Source: Thermofontimicrobium_A sp034505795 (GTDB taxonomy: Bacteria > Zhuqueibacterota > Zhuqueibacteria > Thermofontimicrobiales > Thermofontimicrobiaceae). Taken from it: a stretch of DNA of 64,000 nt. Of the stretch, positions 25,650-34,721 are shown piece by piece. The DNA is taken from NCBI GenBank assembly GCA_034505795.1, contig JAPDQM010000009.1, forward strand, positions 3,298 through 67,297, in the 5' to 3' direction. A program made the translations under genes and the position numbers. The notes beneath the pieces are model-generated. The model saw only the letters and a program-made list of their open reading frames with translations, did no database searches and was not told where the DNA came from. The first letter of the stretch is position 1; each line of letters starts with the position of its first letter.

Positions 25650-27119
25650 TTATTTCATTAATAGCATGCGTCGCACCTGGGTCATATCACCTACCTGCAA
25701 TCTGTAAAGATAGTACCCGGTTGGCAAGAGCTGGCCTTGCTGATCCCGTCCATCCCAAACCACGCGATAGGTTCCGGCGGGTTGGAATTGGTTGGTCAAT
25801 ACGCGAACTTCCGTCCCTAACAGGTTTAAAATGCTCAACCGAACCTGCACCGCATGCTGCAATTGATAACTTATCGTAGTTGTCGGATTAAATGGATTGG
25901 GATAGTTCTGCTGGAGATCAAAACTTGCTGGTTGCTCAGACCGAATCTCGCTGCTGCTCGTGCTGCTTTCAGCCACAAAGACTGCATAATATGACTGAAT
26001 GGACTCGGTTTCAAACACCACGACCTGATGGGTCAAGTCGTAACTGGCATCATTTATCGGCAGCCAGGTCATCAGATTTTCATCCCAGTACCTCAATTGC
26101 ACCATTGCTCCTCTGCGATAATGCTGCCACCAGCCACCGGAATCACCCTCGGCATAGCGAAATTGCAGCCGTAGCCGTTTGATGAACCGCACCGGAACGC
26201 CTTTACCATTCACCGGATTGCCGGCTGGATTGCTGAAGTGAAAATGCCAGCCGACAATTGCCGAATCCGGTGAGTTGGGCAAGCTATCCCGCCAGACTTT
26301 CATAAATTCACAATAAATCGAGTCTGGGAATTGTGGTCCATGTCCACTGCCTTGCCAGGCACCTGGCGGTATTTCGACCCAACTGCTCGAATCCACCGGG
26401 CAATGGATGCGTCGCGCTTGTCGGTGATGCTTGCTAATCCAGCCACCAGACCATGGCGCTGGCCCCTGCAATTCGCGCCACACCAGGCCATCGATAGTGA
26501 GCACTTCCAGACACGGCAGACTTGGTGTACCTTTTTCGACTCCTTCGATCGTCACGGTAATGCCAGCCGCAGGTCGAGTGGCACCGCTGGCTGGCTCATA
26601 CCACGGCGGTCCAAAACACAATTGATAGTTAGGCAACTGATCGCCATCAGAATCTAAGTAGTAGTGAGCATAAAAATATGTCGTGTCGATCAGAACCGTG
26701 CCGGTCACAGTAATGACCTGGGCGCTATCACACCATTCGGCATGCCGCCACCAATTTTCCACCGCCGGCCGCCAGAGCAGGCCATTGATTTCAAATACAA
26801 TGACCACTGGTACAACAGGTTTCAGGTTGATCGCTCCCACTACGGTCACCTGGTCACCGGCTTCGGGTCGTTCCGCACCACTGGCGGGTTCGTACCAATC
26901 CGGCCCAAAAGCTAAGTTATAATCAGGCGCTCCATCACCATTGACATCCAGAAAATAAATATTTTGATGGGTGGTATCGATGATAACCGTTCCGGTGAGG
27001 GTAACTGCCTGCAACGAATCAGGCCAGGCATTCTTTTGCGGCCTTGGCTGTGCCAATAGCGCACTTCCTATTCCCAAAATAAATAGAATAGGGACAAACC
27101 ATCGAGACATTGACTTCAT
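25650..27119 (-). CDS. Secreted protein with duplicated module and C-terminal sorting domain
   Basis: A 489-residue protein with a signal peptide (about 1-23). Two tandem modules of about 85 residues follow (about 38-125 and 130-210), each with GTV.IDTT, a DxDGD-type calcium loop, Y.L.FGP.WYEPASGA.RP and a VT..G strand. The C-terminal 85 residues are a sorting/FlgD-like domain (NYPNPFNPTTTISYQL, LNLLGTEVRVL, GYYLYRLQVGDMTQVRRMLL). AAGGAG lies 6 bases before the ATG. The central part resembles nothing I recognise. Likely surface-attached; role unknown. Confidence 0.75.
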   Translation of the reverse strand: MKSMSRWFVPILFILGIGSALLAQPRPQKNAWPDSLQAVTLTGTVIIDTTHQNIYFLDVNGDGAPDYNLAFGPDWYEPASGAERPEAGDQVTVVGAINLKPVVPVVIVFEINGLLWRPAVENWWRHAEWCDSAQVITVTGTVLIDTTYFYAHYYLDSDGDQLPNYQLCFGPPWYEPASGATRPAAGITVTIEGVEKGTPSLPCLEVLTIDGLVWRELQGPAPWSGGWISKHHRQARRIHCPVDSSSWVEIPPGAWQGSGHGPQFPDSIYCEFMKVWRDSLPNSPDSAIVGWHFHFSNPAGNPVNGKGVPVRFIKRLRLQFRYAEGDSGGWWQHYRRGAMVQLRYWDENLMTWLPINDASYDLTHQVVVFETESIQSYYAVFVAESSTSSSEIRSEQPASFDLQQNYPNPFNPTTTISYQLQHAVQVRLSILNLLGTEVRVLTNQFQPAGTYRVVWDGRDQQGQLLPTGYYLYRLQVGDMTQVRRMLLMK

Positions 27120-27529
27120 GTGACACTCCTTAAATTAGGTTCATAAATGATTTAATCGTTCCGATCGGAGACTTAATGGGTCGATTGTGATTATCGCCTG
27201 CAATGTGTCTTTTCAAAGTACGTGCCAATTGAATCAAGTTCGGGCATCTCACAACAATTCAACTACTTGGATCAAAGATTAAAAATCAAAAATAGCTGCG
27301 ATCTCGACTATTTGGTCGTTTCTTTTCGACCGAATGGTCGTCAATAAACACGAATCGCCGAGCACATCTTCCAAAGGGTCGTTGTTGCGACAACAGCAAT
27401 AGCAGCATATCAGTCGGGGAAAAAATCGCTTGCAAGGCGTTGGGAGTGGAGGAAGTAATTTGCCTCTGATTCTCTACAACCAGTCGGGTGGGGGTACTGC
27501 CGCGAAGACAGAAATAGGAAATTTGCCAT
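27120..27529. other. Upstream region of the 489-residue protein gene
   Basis: About 410 bp without a gene. On the minus strand a moderate promoter-like pair TTTGAA (27217-27212), 16-base spacer, GATAAT (27195-27190) precedes the gene by about 70 bp. It overlaps a TGGCACG motif discussed under rejected items. A 103-codon frame at 27286-27597 runs through the pyrophosphatase terminator and is not a gene. Confidence 0.35.
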
Positions 27530-27576
27530 AAAAAAAACACAGCATGGTTCTCAGCTTTGGGCGGAACCATGCTGTG
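27530..27576 (-). terminator. Strong rho-independent terminator of the pyrophosphatase gene
   Basis: A perfect 13-bp stem (CACAGCATGGTTC, 27538-27550, with 27564-27576) and a 13-base loop, followed on the minus strand by eight T. It lies 66 bp beyond the stop codon. Confidence 0.93.
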
Positions 27577-27642
27577 GATATTGATTCTCAGAAACACGTA
27601 TATGCAACAACCTCAATATTCAATATATGAAGCCGGTGCAGT

Positions 27643-29781
27643 TTAAATAAACAGCGGCGCGGCAACCAGGGTAATCGTGCTCAGCAATTTGATCACCACG
27701 TGCAACGAGGGGCCGGCCGTATCCTTGAATGGGTCACCAACCGTGTCGCCGACCACCGTCGCTTTATGCGTATCGGATCCTTTGCCGCCAAACATACCCG
27801 CTTCGATATATTTTTTAGCATTATCCCAGGCGCCACCACCATTATTCAATAGCGTGGCCAGCAGAATGCCAACGATGGTTCCCACCATCAACAGCGCGGC
27901 TACCGCTTCAGCCCCGATCTGTAAATAACGAAAAATAATCCCCACCGCTAACGGCAGGCCAACCGTCAACAATCCTGGCAGCACCATTTGCTTGAGCGCG
28001 CCGCTCGTCACAATGTCGACACAGGTGCCATAATCGGGTTTTTCGGTGCCACTCAGGATGCCTGGCTTTTCACGAAATTGGCGCCGCACCTCATTAATCA
28101 CATAATAAGCAGCTTTGCCAACTGCCCGGATGGCGAGACCCGAAAAGAGGAAAATGAGCATTGCCCCCAGCAAGCCGCCAATAAACACCGCTGGTTTGGA
28201 AATATCGACCGCCAATAGATTCACGCCGTAGTTGCGGACCTCGTCTAAATAAGCCGAGAACAGCAAAAAGGCTGCCAGGGCAGCGCTGCCAATGGCATAG
28301 CCCTTGGTCAACGCTTTCGTGGTATTGCCCACGGCATCCAGTCGATCGGTCTTCCGGCGAATTTCTTCGGGTTGCTGGCTCATCTCAATGATCCCCCCGG
28401 CATTATCGGCAATTGGACCAAACGTATCCATGGCCAGAATATAAGCACAGGTGCCCAACATTCCCATGGTTGCCACAGCCGTACCAAACAGCCCGGCGCC
28501 GCTATGACTGCCAGCCACTTCCAGGCCTGTGGCCTGGCCCAGAAAGAAAGAACCTAAAATAGCGATAGAAATAGCGATAATCGGTAGCGCGGTACATTCC
28601 AATGCCACTGAAAAGCCCGTAATGATATTGGTTGCCGGTCCGGTTTGCGAGGCTACGGCGATGGATTTTACCGGTCGAAATTTATACTCGGTATAATATT
28701 GGGTAATATGCACAAACGCGATACTTGTTAACACCCCAATAACGCCACACAAAAAGAAATTGATCCAGGCATGGGGGATTTCGGGCGTGCGCAATAGCCA
28801 GAATGAGCCAATACCAAAACCAACTGTAGCCAGAATGCTTGCAAAATAGTAACCGCGATTCAGGGCGCGCATGGGATCACCATCTTCTTTGGTCTTGACA
28901 ACCATAACGCCAATAATGGAAGCAATCAATCCAAACGCACGCACCATCAAGGGGAAGATAATGCCTTTCAACCCAAAATAAGGAAATAGTGCCACGCCAA
29001 GGATCATAGCGCCGATGTTTTCAGCGGCTGTCGACTCGAACAGGTCGGCGCCTCGACCGGCGCAATCGCCTACATTATCGCCGACCAGATCGGCGATGAC
29101 CGCCGGATTCCGGGGATCATCCTCTGGGATGCCGGCCTCGACTTTCCCCACCAGGTCGGCACCAACGTCGGCCGCTTTGGTATAAATTCCGCCGCCCAAC
29201 TGGGCAAACAGCGCCACAAAGCTGGCGCCAAAACCATAGCCAACAATCATGTAGGGTATTTTCTGTGGATTGATACCCAGGGCAGCGACAATGGCAAATA
29301 GGCCGCCCACTCCCAGCAGGCTCATCGCGACCACAAATAGACCTGACACTGCGCCACCACGCAAAGCGGTTTGCAGCGCACGATTCAAACTGGATCGGAC
29401 CGCAGATGCCGTTCGAATGTTAGCTCGAATGGAAACGAACATTCCGACGTAACCTGCAATTCCCGAGCACAGCGCACCTAACACAAATGAGACAGTAATG
29501 TACAGCGCCAGTTCAACGGCTCGTGGCACCGGATCGTAAGGGGTGTGGGGTCGCACAAATCCATAAAGAATGAAGATAATCGCTGCCAATGGCAAACTGA
29601 GCGAGGCGATGGTCTTATACTGTCGTGATAAAAATGCCTCAGCGCCTTCCCGAATGGCATCGGCAATGAATCGCATTTCCGGGGAACCGGTATCCTGACG
29701 GATTACCATTCTCGCCAGATACAGAGCAAACATCAATGCAAAAATACTAATCCCCAAAATCAGTGTGAGTTCGATCAGCAC
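27643..29781 (-). CDS. hppA: Membrane-bound proton-translocating pyrophosphatase
   Basis: 712 residues with about 16 membrane helices. The enzyme couples pyrophosphate hydrolysis to ion pumping across the cytoplasmic membrane. Substrate-site signatures are present: KAADVGADLVGKVEAGIPED, DNVGDCAGRGADLFES and, near the end, DTVGDPFKDTAGPSLHVVIK. The GNTTKALTKG segment carries Lys and Thr at the positions that define the potassium-independent H+-pumping class, where potassium-dependent enzymes have Ala there. The start is GTG, with AAAGGAG 8 bases before it. It stands alone between its own promoter and terminator. It would save energy from biosynthetic pyrophosphate, common in energy-limited bacteria. 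Confidence 0.96.
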   Translation of the reverse strand: MLIELTLILGISIFALMFALYLARMVIRQDTGSPEMRFIADAIREGAEAFLSRQYKTIASLSLPLAAIIFILYGFVRPHTPYDPVPRAVELALYITVSFVLGALCSGIAGYVGMFVSIRANIRTASAVRSSLNRALQTALRGGAVSGLFVVAMSLLGVGGLFAIVAALGINPQKIPYMIVGYGFGASFVALFAQLGGGIYTKAADVGADLVGKVEAGIPEDDPRNPAVIADLVGDNVGDCAGRGADLFESTAAENIGAMILGVALFPYFGLKGIIFPLMVRAFGLIASIIGVMVVKTKEDGDPMRALNRGYYFASILATVGFGIGSFWLLRTPEIPHAWINFFLCGVIGVLTSIAFVHITQYYTEYKFRPVKSIAVASQTGPATNIITGFSVALECTALPIIAISIAILGSFFLGQATGLEVAGSHSGAGLFGTAVATMGMLGTCAYILAMDTFGPIADNAGGIIEMSQQPEEIRRKTDRLDAVGNTTKALTKGYAIGSAALAAFLLFSAYLDEVRNYGVNLLAVDISKPAVFIGGLLGAMLIFLFSGLAIRAVGKAAYYVINEVRRQFREKPGILSGTEKPDYGTCVDIVTSGALKQMVLPGLLTVGLPLAVGIIFRYLQIGAEAVAALLMVGTIVGILLATLLNNGGGAWDNAKKYIEAGMFGGKGSDTHKATVVGDTVGDPFKDTAGPSLHVVIKLLSTITLVAAPLFI

Positions 29782-29846
29782 GGCTTCGGCTCCTTTCCTT
29801 ACTTAAAATTCCAGTCCTTAAAAATTTACCCATTTTAGAAAGCTTG

Positions 29847-29875
29847 ATAATACTAAAAAAATTCGAATATGTCAA
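29847..29875 (-). promoter_or_regulatory. Promoter of hppA
   Basis: Perfect TTGACA (29875-29870), 17-base spacer, TATTAT (29852-29847) on the minus strand, about 65 bp upstream of the GTG start codon. Confidence 0.82.
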
Positions 29876-30402
29876 ATGAAATTTGGAGAACTTTTATAGC
29901 CGAAGCCGGTTGTTGACAATCTAATCACCAATCAACTATTGGGTATGCTTCCTTGCACTGCTGTGAGCCTGAAATGGCAACGATTATTAGCCTTTCGGAT
30001 TTAGACCATTCATTGTGGTCTGACAGAGCCCAAAACCCAATTTTGGCACAAAACATTGGGCGTTTCAATTTCATGGTCGTCTGCAAAGCATCAAGTACTT
30101 CGTGGCTTAATGGCTTTTCTTGAAGATATAGTACCTGGATGAAATGCTCCAACTGCGTACCGCATAGGCCGGGTATTTTATCGCATGATTCTGCAAATCT
30201 TTTTTAGCACCCATCGAAGACCGAAGACGGTGGATCCAAAAACCGAACGAATTGATGAGAAAAACTAGCTCTGCCTTTGCTTTATGAAGGCATCAGAAGC
30301 ATCAGGATGAATAACATTAAGTGACATGGTTCATTGAACGGGTCAAATCACAGTGAGATTTTAACGGGATGATCTGTCAATCCTATTGGGGGCATCAAAC
30401 AA
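29876..30402. other. Gap between the type IV secretion operon and hppA
   Basis: About 530 bp. A 75-codon TTG-initiated frame (29925-30152) has no binding site and is not accepted. No strong terminator follows the beta-barrel gene, and I see no direct repeats or integrase-type remnants here. Confidence 0.35.
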
Positions 30403-30954
30403 TCAAAAAAAGAACATAGTAATTCCCAACGTTGGTGTATGCAAAAAATCATAAATCTTGCTCCAGGGCAAATAGAGCAACTGGTAATCGAGCGTCAAAG
30501 CCAGGGCATTTTGTTTGATATAATACTCGGCCTGACCACCTGCCGCGAGATTGAAGCGCCATTCATCCACTTTGATGCGGAGACGATCCTTCGCGGTCAG
30601 ATAATAGCCCCCGCCACCCAAAGCGACATTGAAAAAGAAATCGTTGTGATGAATGACGGTATATTGAAGTTGAACATTGGGATTGAAGATATTGGCCTGT
30701 ATACGATTGCGTCCTTGATTATAGGCATCGTAGATAAAGGTTCCCGATAATTTTAATTGGCGATTGTGTTTCATTTGATACAAATAGGTTACGCTTGCGG
30801 TGCGCCCAACTGAAAAAGCCAGCCCGTGCGTGTGTATGGTATGGTAATAATAATGCTCCTGCGCTGGACTCCTCTCGGGAAGGGTCAAGACGGCGCTCAA
30901 AAATAGGGATATGAAAAATAAAGCAAATTTTTTATACCAATTCCGTCTCATCAT
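30403..30954 (-). CDS. TraO-like outer-membrane beta-barrel protein
   Basis: A 183-residue protein with a signal peptide (about 1-31, ending SPAQ). The mature part alternates short beta segments rich in Tyr and Phe (HGLAFSVGRTASVTYLYQM, FFFNVALGGGGYYLTA) and ends LGITMFFF, with a terminal Phe typical of outer-membrane barrels. Its size, fold and last position after VirB-type genes match the TraO protein of Bacteroidetes conjugation systems; this is inferred from context, as TraO sequences diverge widely. It follows the PKD lipoprotein by 61 bp on the same strand. Confidence 0.6.
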   Translation of the reverse strand: MMRRNWYKKFALFFISLFLSAVLTLPERSPAQEHYYYHTIHTHGLAFSVGRTASVTYLYQMKHNRQLKLSGTFIYDAYNQGRNRIQANIFNPNVQLQYTVIHHNDFFFNVALGGGGYYLTAKDRLRIKVDEWRFNLAAGGQAEYYIKQNALALTLDYQLLYLPWSKIYDFLHTPTLGITMFFF

Positions 30955-31015
30955 TTTGAAAAATCAATCTCCAATCAAATTGTTATCTCGCTGGCAACCG
31001 CTTCGACAACGCTGG

Positions 31016-32542
31016 CTATTTTACAATTTTGGTAATGGAATCATAGCCTTCGAATTTCGTGCCCCGGTAGCGATCCCACACCTCCAGCGTCACAGAGTAA
31101 TTCGAAAAACCCGCATCATAGGTATGATTGACCACGTTTTTGTTGTCCCCTTCTTCTGTGGTTCCATCCGGGAAGGTCCATTTGTAGTATGAAATCTTAT
31201 CCGTCTGGTTCGAATCGGTGCTGGTGGATGTGTAAGTTACCACGGTCCGATGTTGCGGATGTTCCGGCTGCCAGATAAAATCCGCCCTGGGATTTAAATT
31301 GATGACATCTACCGTTTGCCGGGCATCGTCCGTTAAATTATTGCGCAGGCTGGTGACAACCAAGCTGACAATATATTTTTCTGGGGCATCGAACGTGTGC
31401 ACCACACTGTCGATATTAGCATATTTTAATTCGCCATTGATGTAAATATCATGCTTGAGCTTGCCCCCTTGCGGATCATAAGAATCTTTGCCATTCAATG
31501 TGCAGGCCAGGGGGAAGGGGCCAGAAACTGGCGTGACCTTAAAAATAGCCACTGGCGCCGTGCTTACTTTCACGTTTACGCCCGCGGTATCGGTTTGTCC
31601 CAGATTGTCCTGAACTTTCAATCGCACGCGATAATCCTTGTCCACTGTGTATAGGTGGGTGCCGGCACTGTCCACCGAACTGCTACCATCATCGAAATCG
31701 ATACGATAGGCTACGATCTTTCCATCCGGGTCGAGGCTGTTTGTGGCCGTATAGCGGATTGTCAACGGCGCTTCTCCTTTCACCGGATCTACCTGCAACA
31801 TCGCCACCGGCGCCTGATTGTTGGTCGACACAACCCGCGAAGTACTATCCACCCCGCCATCATTGTCGATCACTTTCAATTGCACGGTATAGTTGCCCGA
31901 TCTGACATAGGTATAAGGAAAGGTCCGAGCAGCGGTTGAAATCCAGCCTGACTGATCGCCAAATGACCAGCGGTATTCGACAATCTTATTTTCGCTACCA
32001 AAGCGGCTATCGGGATCATAGCTTTCACTGGCGTCAACCACCAGCCGATATGGGCTGGCGACGCCCTCCAGGGAATAGGTAAATCTTGCCACCGGCCGGG
32101 TATTGGCAAAGAAAAACGTTGCGGCAATACTTTTCGATATCTTTACCTGATCCGACAGCTCCAGTTCGATCTCCACCAGGCCAGTGGTATCAGGAATGAA
32201 GCTCAGGCTGCTGTCAAAGCGACTGGGGGCGTCGAATACAACCGTATTATTTGTTTCGCTGCGCTTGTTAAAACTCGAATGAAAAATGATTCCATGACCA
32301 TTGAGGAATTTAAACGTGGCAGTCAATTTTTGATTTTCATCATCTGCGTATTTTAAATTGAGCCTGAACGGCTCTATACCTTGCGTCACTTTTTTATATT
32401 TTAATGAATCTCCAGCAAATGAAAATTGCACAATGGTTGGCAACTTGTTCAGCGCGGAAAATGGGTCCTGATGCTGTTCACAAGCAACCACCCAGATCAT
32501 TACAATTGTAAATACGATAACAATTGGGACAGCTAATTTCAT
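31016..32542 (-). CDS. Lipoprotein with four PKD domains
   Basis: A 508-residue lipoprotein: leader to about residue 20 and lipidated Cys21 in WVVACEQ. An N-terminal domain of about 150 residues precedes four PKD-type Ig folds, each starting like PVA.F and containing SYDPDS or SLDPDG, FGDQSG or FDDGSS, and a Y.V.L.V.D strand. PKD domains mediate protein or glycan contacts at cell surfaces. It lies within the type IV secretion run, between VirB10 and the TraO-like barrel, where a short VirB7 lipoprotein might be expected. A role as an outer-membrane or surface-exposed subunit is plausible but unproven. Confidence 0.78.
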   Translation of the reverse strand: MKLAVPIVIVFTIVMIWVVACEQHQDPFSALNKLPTIVQFSFAGDSLKYKKVTQGIEPFRLNLKYADDENQKLTATFKFLNGHGIIFHSSFNKRSETNNTVVFDAPSRFDSSLSFIPDTTGLVEIELELSDQVKISKSIAATFFFANTRPVARFTYSLEGVASPYRLVVDASESYDPDSRFGSENKIVEYRWSFGDQSGWISTAARTFPYTYVRSGNYTVQLKVIDNDGGVDSTSRVVSTNNQAPVAMLQVDPVKGEAPLTIRYTATNSLDPDGKIVAYRIDFDDGSSSVDSAGTHLYTVDKDYRVRLKVQDNLGQTDTAGVNVKVSTAPVAIFKVTPVSGPFPLACTLNGKDSYDPQGGKLKHDIYINGELKYANIDSVVHTFDAPEKYIVSLVVTSLRNNLTDDARQTVDVINLNPRADFIWQPEHPQHRTVVTYTSTSTDSNQTDKISYYKWTFPDGTTEEGDNKNVVNHTYDAGFSNYSVTLEVWDRYRGTKFEGYDSITKIVK

Positions 32543-32775
32543 ACGACCAATGCCAAATTATTTAAAATTCTTTTTGTCTAATTACGTTGCAAAACAAGAA
32601 CGTTTTGGTTTTTCCAGGTGCAAGCCATAACACCAAACCATGAGTTGGTTAAAGGCACGTGGGCCGCATCCCGGCTGATGAGTGAATTCCCGAACAATAT
32701 CTTGGAGCGTTGCACCATTGGTTTGATTAATAACTTCGCGATCAACGCGATTACCACCATCTGGCGTGTTTTCAA

Positions 32776-33729
32776 CTAATAAATTGATTCGATAAAACCA
32801 TAAAATTCCAGCCCCTCTTCCAGTTCCGCAACCTCTTGATTGAAATCGTTGTAGGTCGAGGCGCGATTGGCCACGCGACCAACGACAGGAATGCCCGAAA
32901 CAGCATCCCGCAATTCTTCCAATAGCACTCGCTTGGCTTCAATACTCACGGGCGAATAGGGCAACCCCTGCAGCCGCTTCAAATCATACGCTCGGCCACT
33001 GCAACTATGACTCACTTCATTGATAATGATCTCCTGCCACTGAATATCGACGCGGCGATTGAACAGTGAAGCAACGCCTATGAGTTTTGCCCGGCGGGGA
33101 ATCGTGAGATTGCCATAATGCGATTCGTGCAACACCCGCGCCTCGACCAGACTGCCGTTGCCCACGGGCGTTCGATTCGGCAGCACCAATTTGATCAATA
33201 CCGACTGCCGCCCGGAGAATGTGCTCGGGGAGCCACCACTCTGCAATTGATTTTCACCCATGTTGTTCATGATGATCATGTTGGGATTGCGATTGACGTT
33301 ATCTCCTGCAATCACCAACGGCTCAGACGAAGGCAGAGGCTCCACATGATTGGCCTTGGCCATATTCGCCTGGTGGGTCGATTGTTTTATGCTGCCGGAT
33401 TGCCAGCTTCTGCTTACGGCCGGCGGCGGCTCCAGAGCTAATGGTTGATCCAGAAACGATTTTTCTGCGGCCGGCGCAAAGCTGGGAATTTTTACCGTAT
33501 CAAATTTGATGAATTCATAATTTAATTCCCGTTTCGGCTTTTTGGCCTCCAGCGGCATGAGCGAAACCTTCGAAACCGCAGGATTTTTTTTCGATTGCCT
33601 ATTGGAAACGACCATCAACAGCAGCAGAAACAACACGCCGCCGCCCACAATAATCAGCTTTTTCAAGCCAGGATTGTTGTTGACTTTGAAACGCTCCCAC
33701 AAATCTGAAAACAAATTCCCCATACTCAT
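32776..33729 (-). CDS. VirB10/TraM-like type IV secretion channel subunit
   Basis: About 317 residues from the ATG at 33729; a GTG at 33738 and an ATG at 33723 are alternatives. A short cytoplasmic head, one membrane helix (about 25-43, KLIIVGGGVLFLLLLMVVS) and a Pro-rich periplasmic linker lead to a C-terminal domain with IKLVLPNRTPVGNGSLVEAR, NLTIPRRAKLIGVASLFNRR and VDIQWQEIIIN. This is the VirB10 beta-barrel core pattern (promote-release, IPRG.RLIG, RV.V.W). VirB10 spans both membranes and gates the channel. It follows VirB9 in the operon. It is shorter than most VirB10 or TraM proteins. Confidence 0.8.
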   Translation of the reverse strand: MSMGNLFSDLWERFKVNNNPGLKKLIIVGGGVLFLLLLMVVSNRQSKKNPAVSKVSLMPLEAKKPKRELNYEFIKFDTVKIPSFAPAAEKSFLDQPLALEPPPAVSRSWQSGSIKQSTHQANMAKANHVEPLPSSEPLVIAGDNVNRNPNMIIMNNMGENQLQSGGSPSTFSGRQSVLIKLVLPNRTPVGNGSLVEARVLHESHYGNLTIPRRAKLIGVASLFNRRVDIQWQEIIINEVSHSCSGRAYDLKRLQGLPYSPVSIEAKRVLLEELRDAVSGIPVVGRVANRASTYNDFNQEVAELEEGLEFYGFIESIY

Positions 33730-33873
33730 CCCATCCACTTAATGTAATTTGATCAACAATAATATTCTCAAACGTGACAAACCAGTCTCACAACAACAGT
33801 GAAAAATAAATTCCAGCCGACGAAGTAATGGTTCAATTTTTGCGCATAGTACCAACGCTATCTGGTTCAGGGG

Positions 33874-34719
33874 TTATTGAATCATCGAAGCCGGCACTTC
33901 TAATTCCAGCACTCGACGACCATTTTCCTCATCACACTTGATGTATAACGTATTGTTGGCAGAAAATCCTTGCTTGTCAAACACAAACATCAGTCTTCTG
34001 GAGGTGTGAGCTTTGACGATCGAATTGTAATAATCGCTAACTGGCTCCAATTCGGTTTCTTTCTTTTTTTTCTTCCAGAAGATGTAGCTCCGCGCGTATT
34101 CAATCATCTTGAATTGCACAAAGCCGATGTCATACGGCACATTAGAATTGTTGATAATGGTCCCGATCACGAAGAGATTTTCATCGATCTGCTTCAAATG
34201 ATCGATGGCGAAAATGACTCTGGAATTGTTGACGCTATGGGTATAGCGATTGGTTGCCTTCAACAGGCTTGCAAGCGTGGCAATAACCCTGGGACTATAG
34301 CTGGTCAATGGTTTTCGCTTGGCTGCCGCAGCCGTTTTTCCTCGCTTCTCACCTTCCGATTTGGCGGCAGGCGGTTGCTCCTCAGGCGTCATTGGCAAAG
34401 TCGCTGACGCCAATTTCACGGTCAGATCGGGCTTGTCGGAAATCTCCAGTAACAAATTGAACGACTCTGTGCCGGCCTTGATAAACATATTTGTCCGGCC
34501 CTTGCTGATCAGGGGCTTGACAAGAATGTAATTGCCCGCGCTCTGCACCGAAAATGCATCCACATTGCCCACCGTCACCAGATCGGGCGGCGCAGGACAA
34601 ACAATCACCGTGGCATAGCCGGGTGCCACTCGAACCGTCTGTCGATTCTGGGCAGCCACCGGAACGGCCAGCGCTAATAGAATTATCAAATTTGAATAAT
34701 GAAATAAGTCTTTACGCAA
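33874..34719 (-). CDS. VirB9/TraN-like periplasmic channel subunit
   Basis: 281 residues with a signal peptide (about 1-23). The N-terminal domain has GYATVIVCPAPPDLVTVGN, NYILVKPLISKGRTNMFIKA and FNLLLEISD, the VirB9 pattern in which a beta sandwich joins the outer-membrane core. A charged linker leads to a C-terminal beta domain (IDHLKQIDENLFVIGTIIN, then DIGFVQFKMI). The only sensible start is TTG two bases after the VirB8 stop, without a ribosome binding site, so translational coupling is likely. It belongs with VirB8 and VirB10. Confidence 0.8.
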   Translation of the reverse strand: MRKDLFHYSNLIILLALAVPVAAQNRQTVRVAPGYATVIVCPAPPDLVTVGNVDAFSVQSAGNYILVKPLISKGRTNMFIKAGTESFNLLLEISDKPDLTVKLASATLPMTPEEQPPAAKSEGEKRGKTAAAAKRKPLTSYSPRVIATLASLLKATNRYTHSVNNSRVIFAIDHLKQIDENLFVIGTIINNSNVPYDIGFVQFKMIEYARSYIFWKKKKKETELEPVSDYYNSIVKAHTSRRLMFVFDKQGFSANNTLYIKCDEENGRRVLELEVPASMIQ

Positions 34720-34721
34720 GT

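Noticed and set aside
27213..27227. TGGCACG-TACT-TTGA on the minus strand as a sigma-54 promoter
   Set aside because: The -24 part is perfect but the near-invariant GC of the -12 element is GA, and a sigma-70-like pair overlaps it.
27286..27597. Minus-strand frame of 103 codons
   Set aside because: It runs through the perfect terminator hairpin of hppA and has no start signal.
29925..30152. Minus-strand frame of 75 codons, TTG start
   Set aside because: No ATG, no credible binding site and no recognisable motif.
32578..32775. Minus-strand frame of 65 codons between VirB10-like and PKD genes, considered as a VirB7-like protein
   Set aside because: It has a TTG start without a binding site, no lipobox and no signal peptide cleavage pattern.
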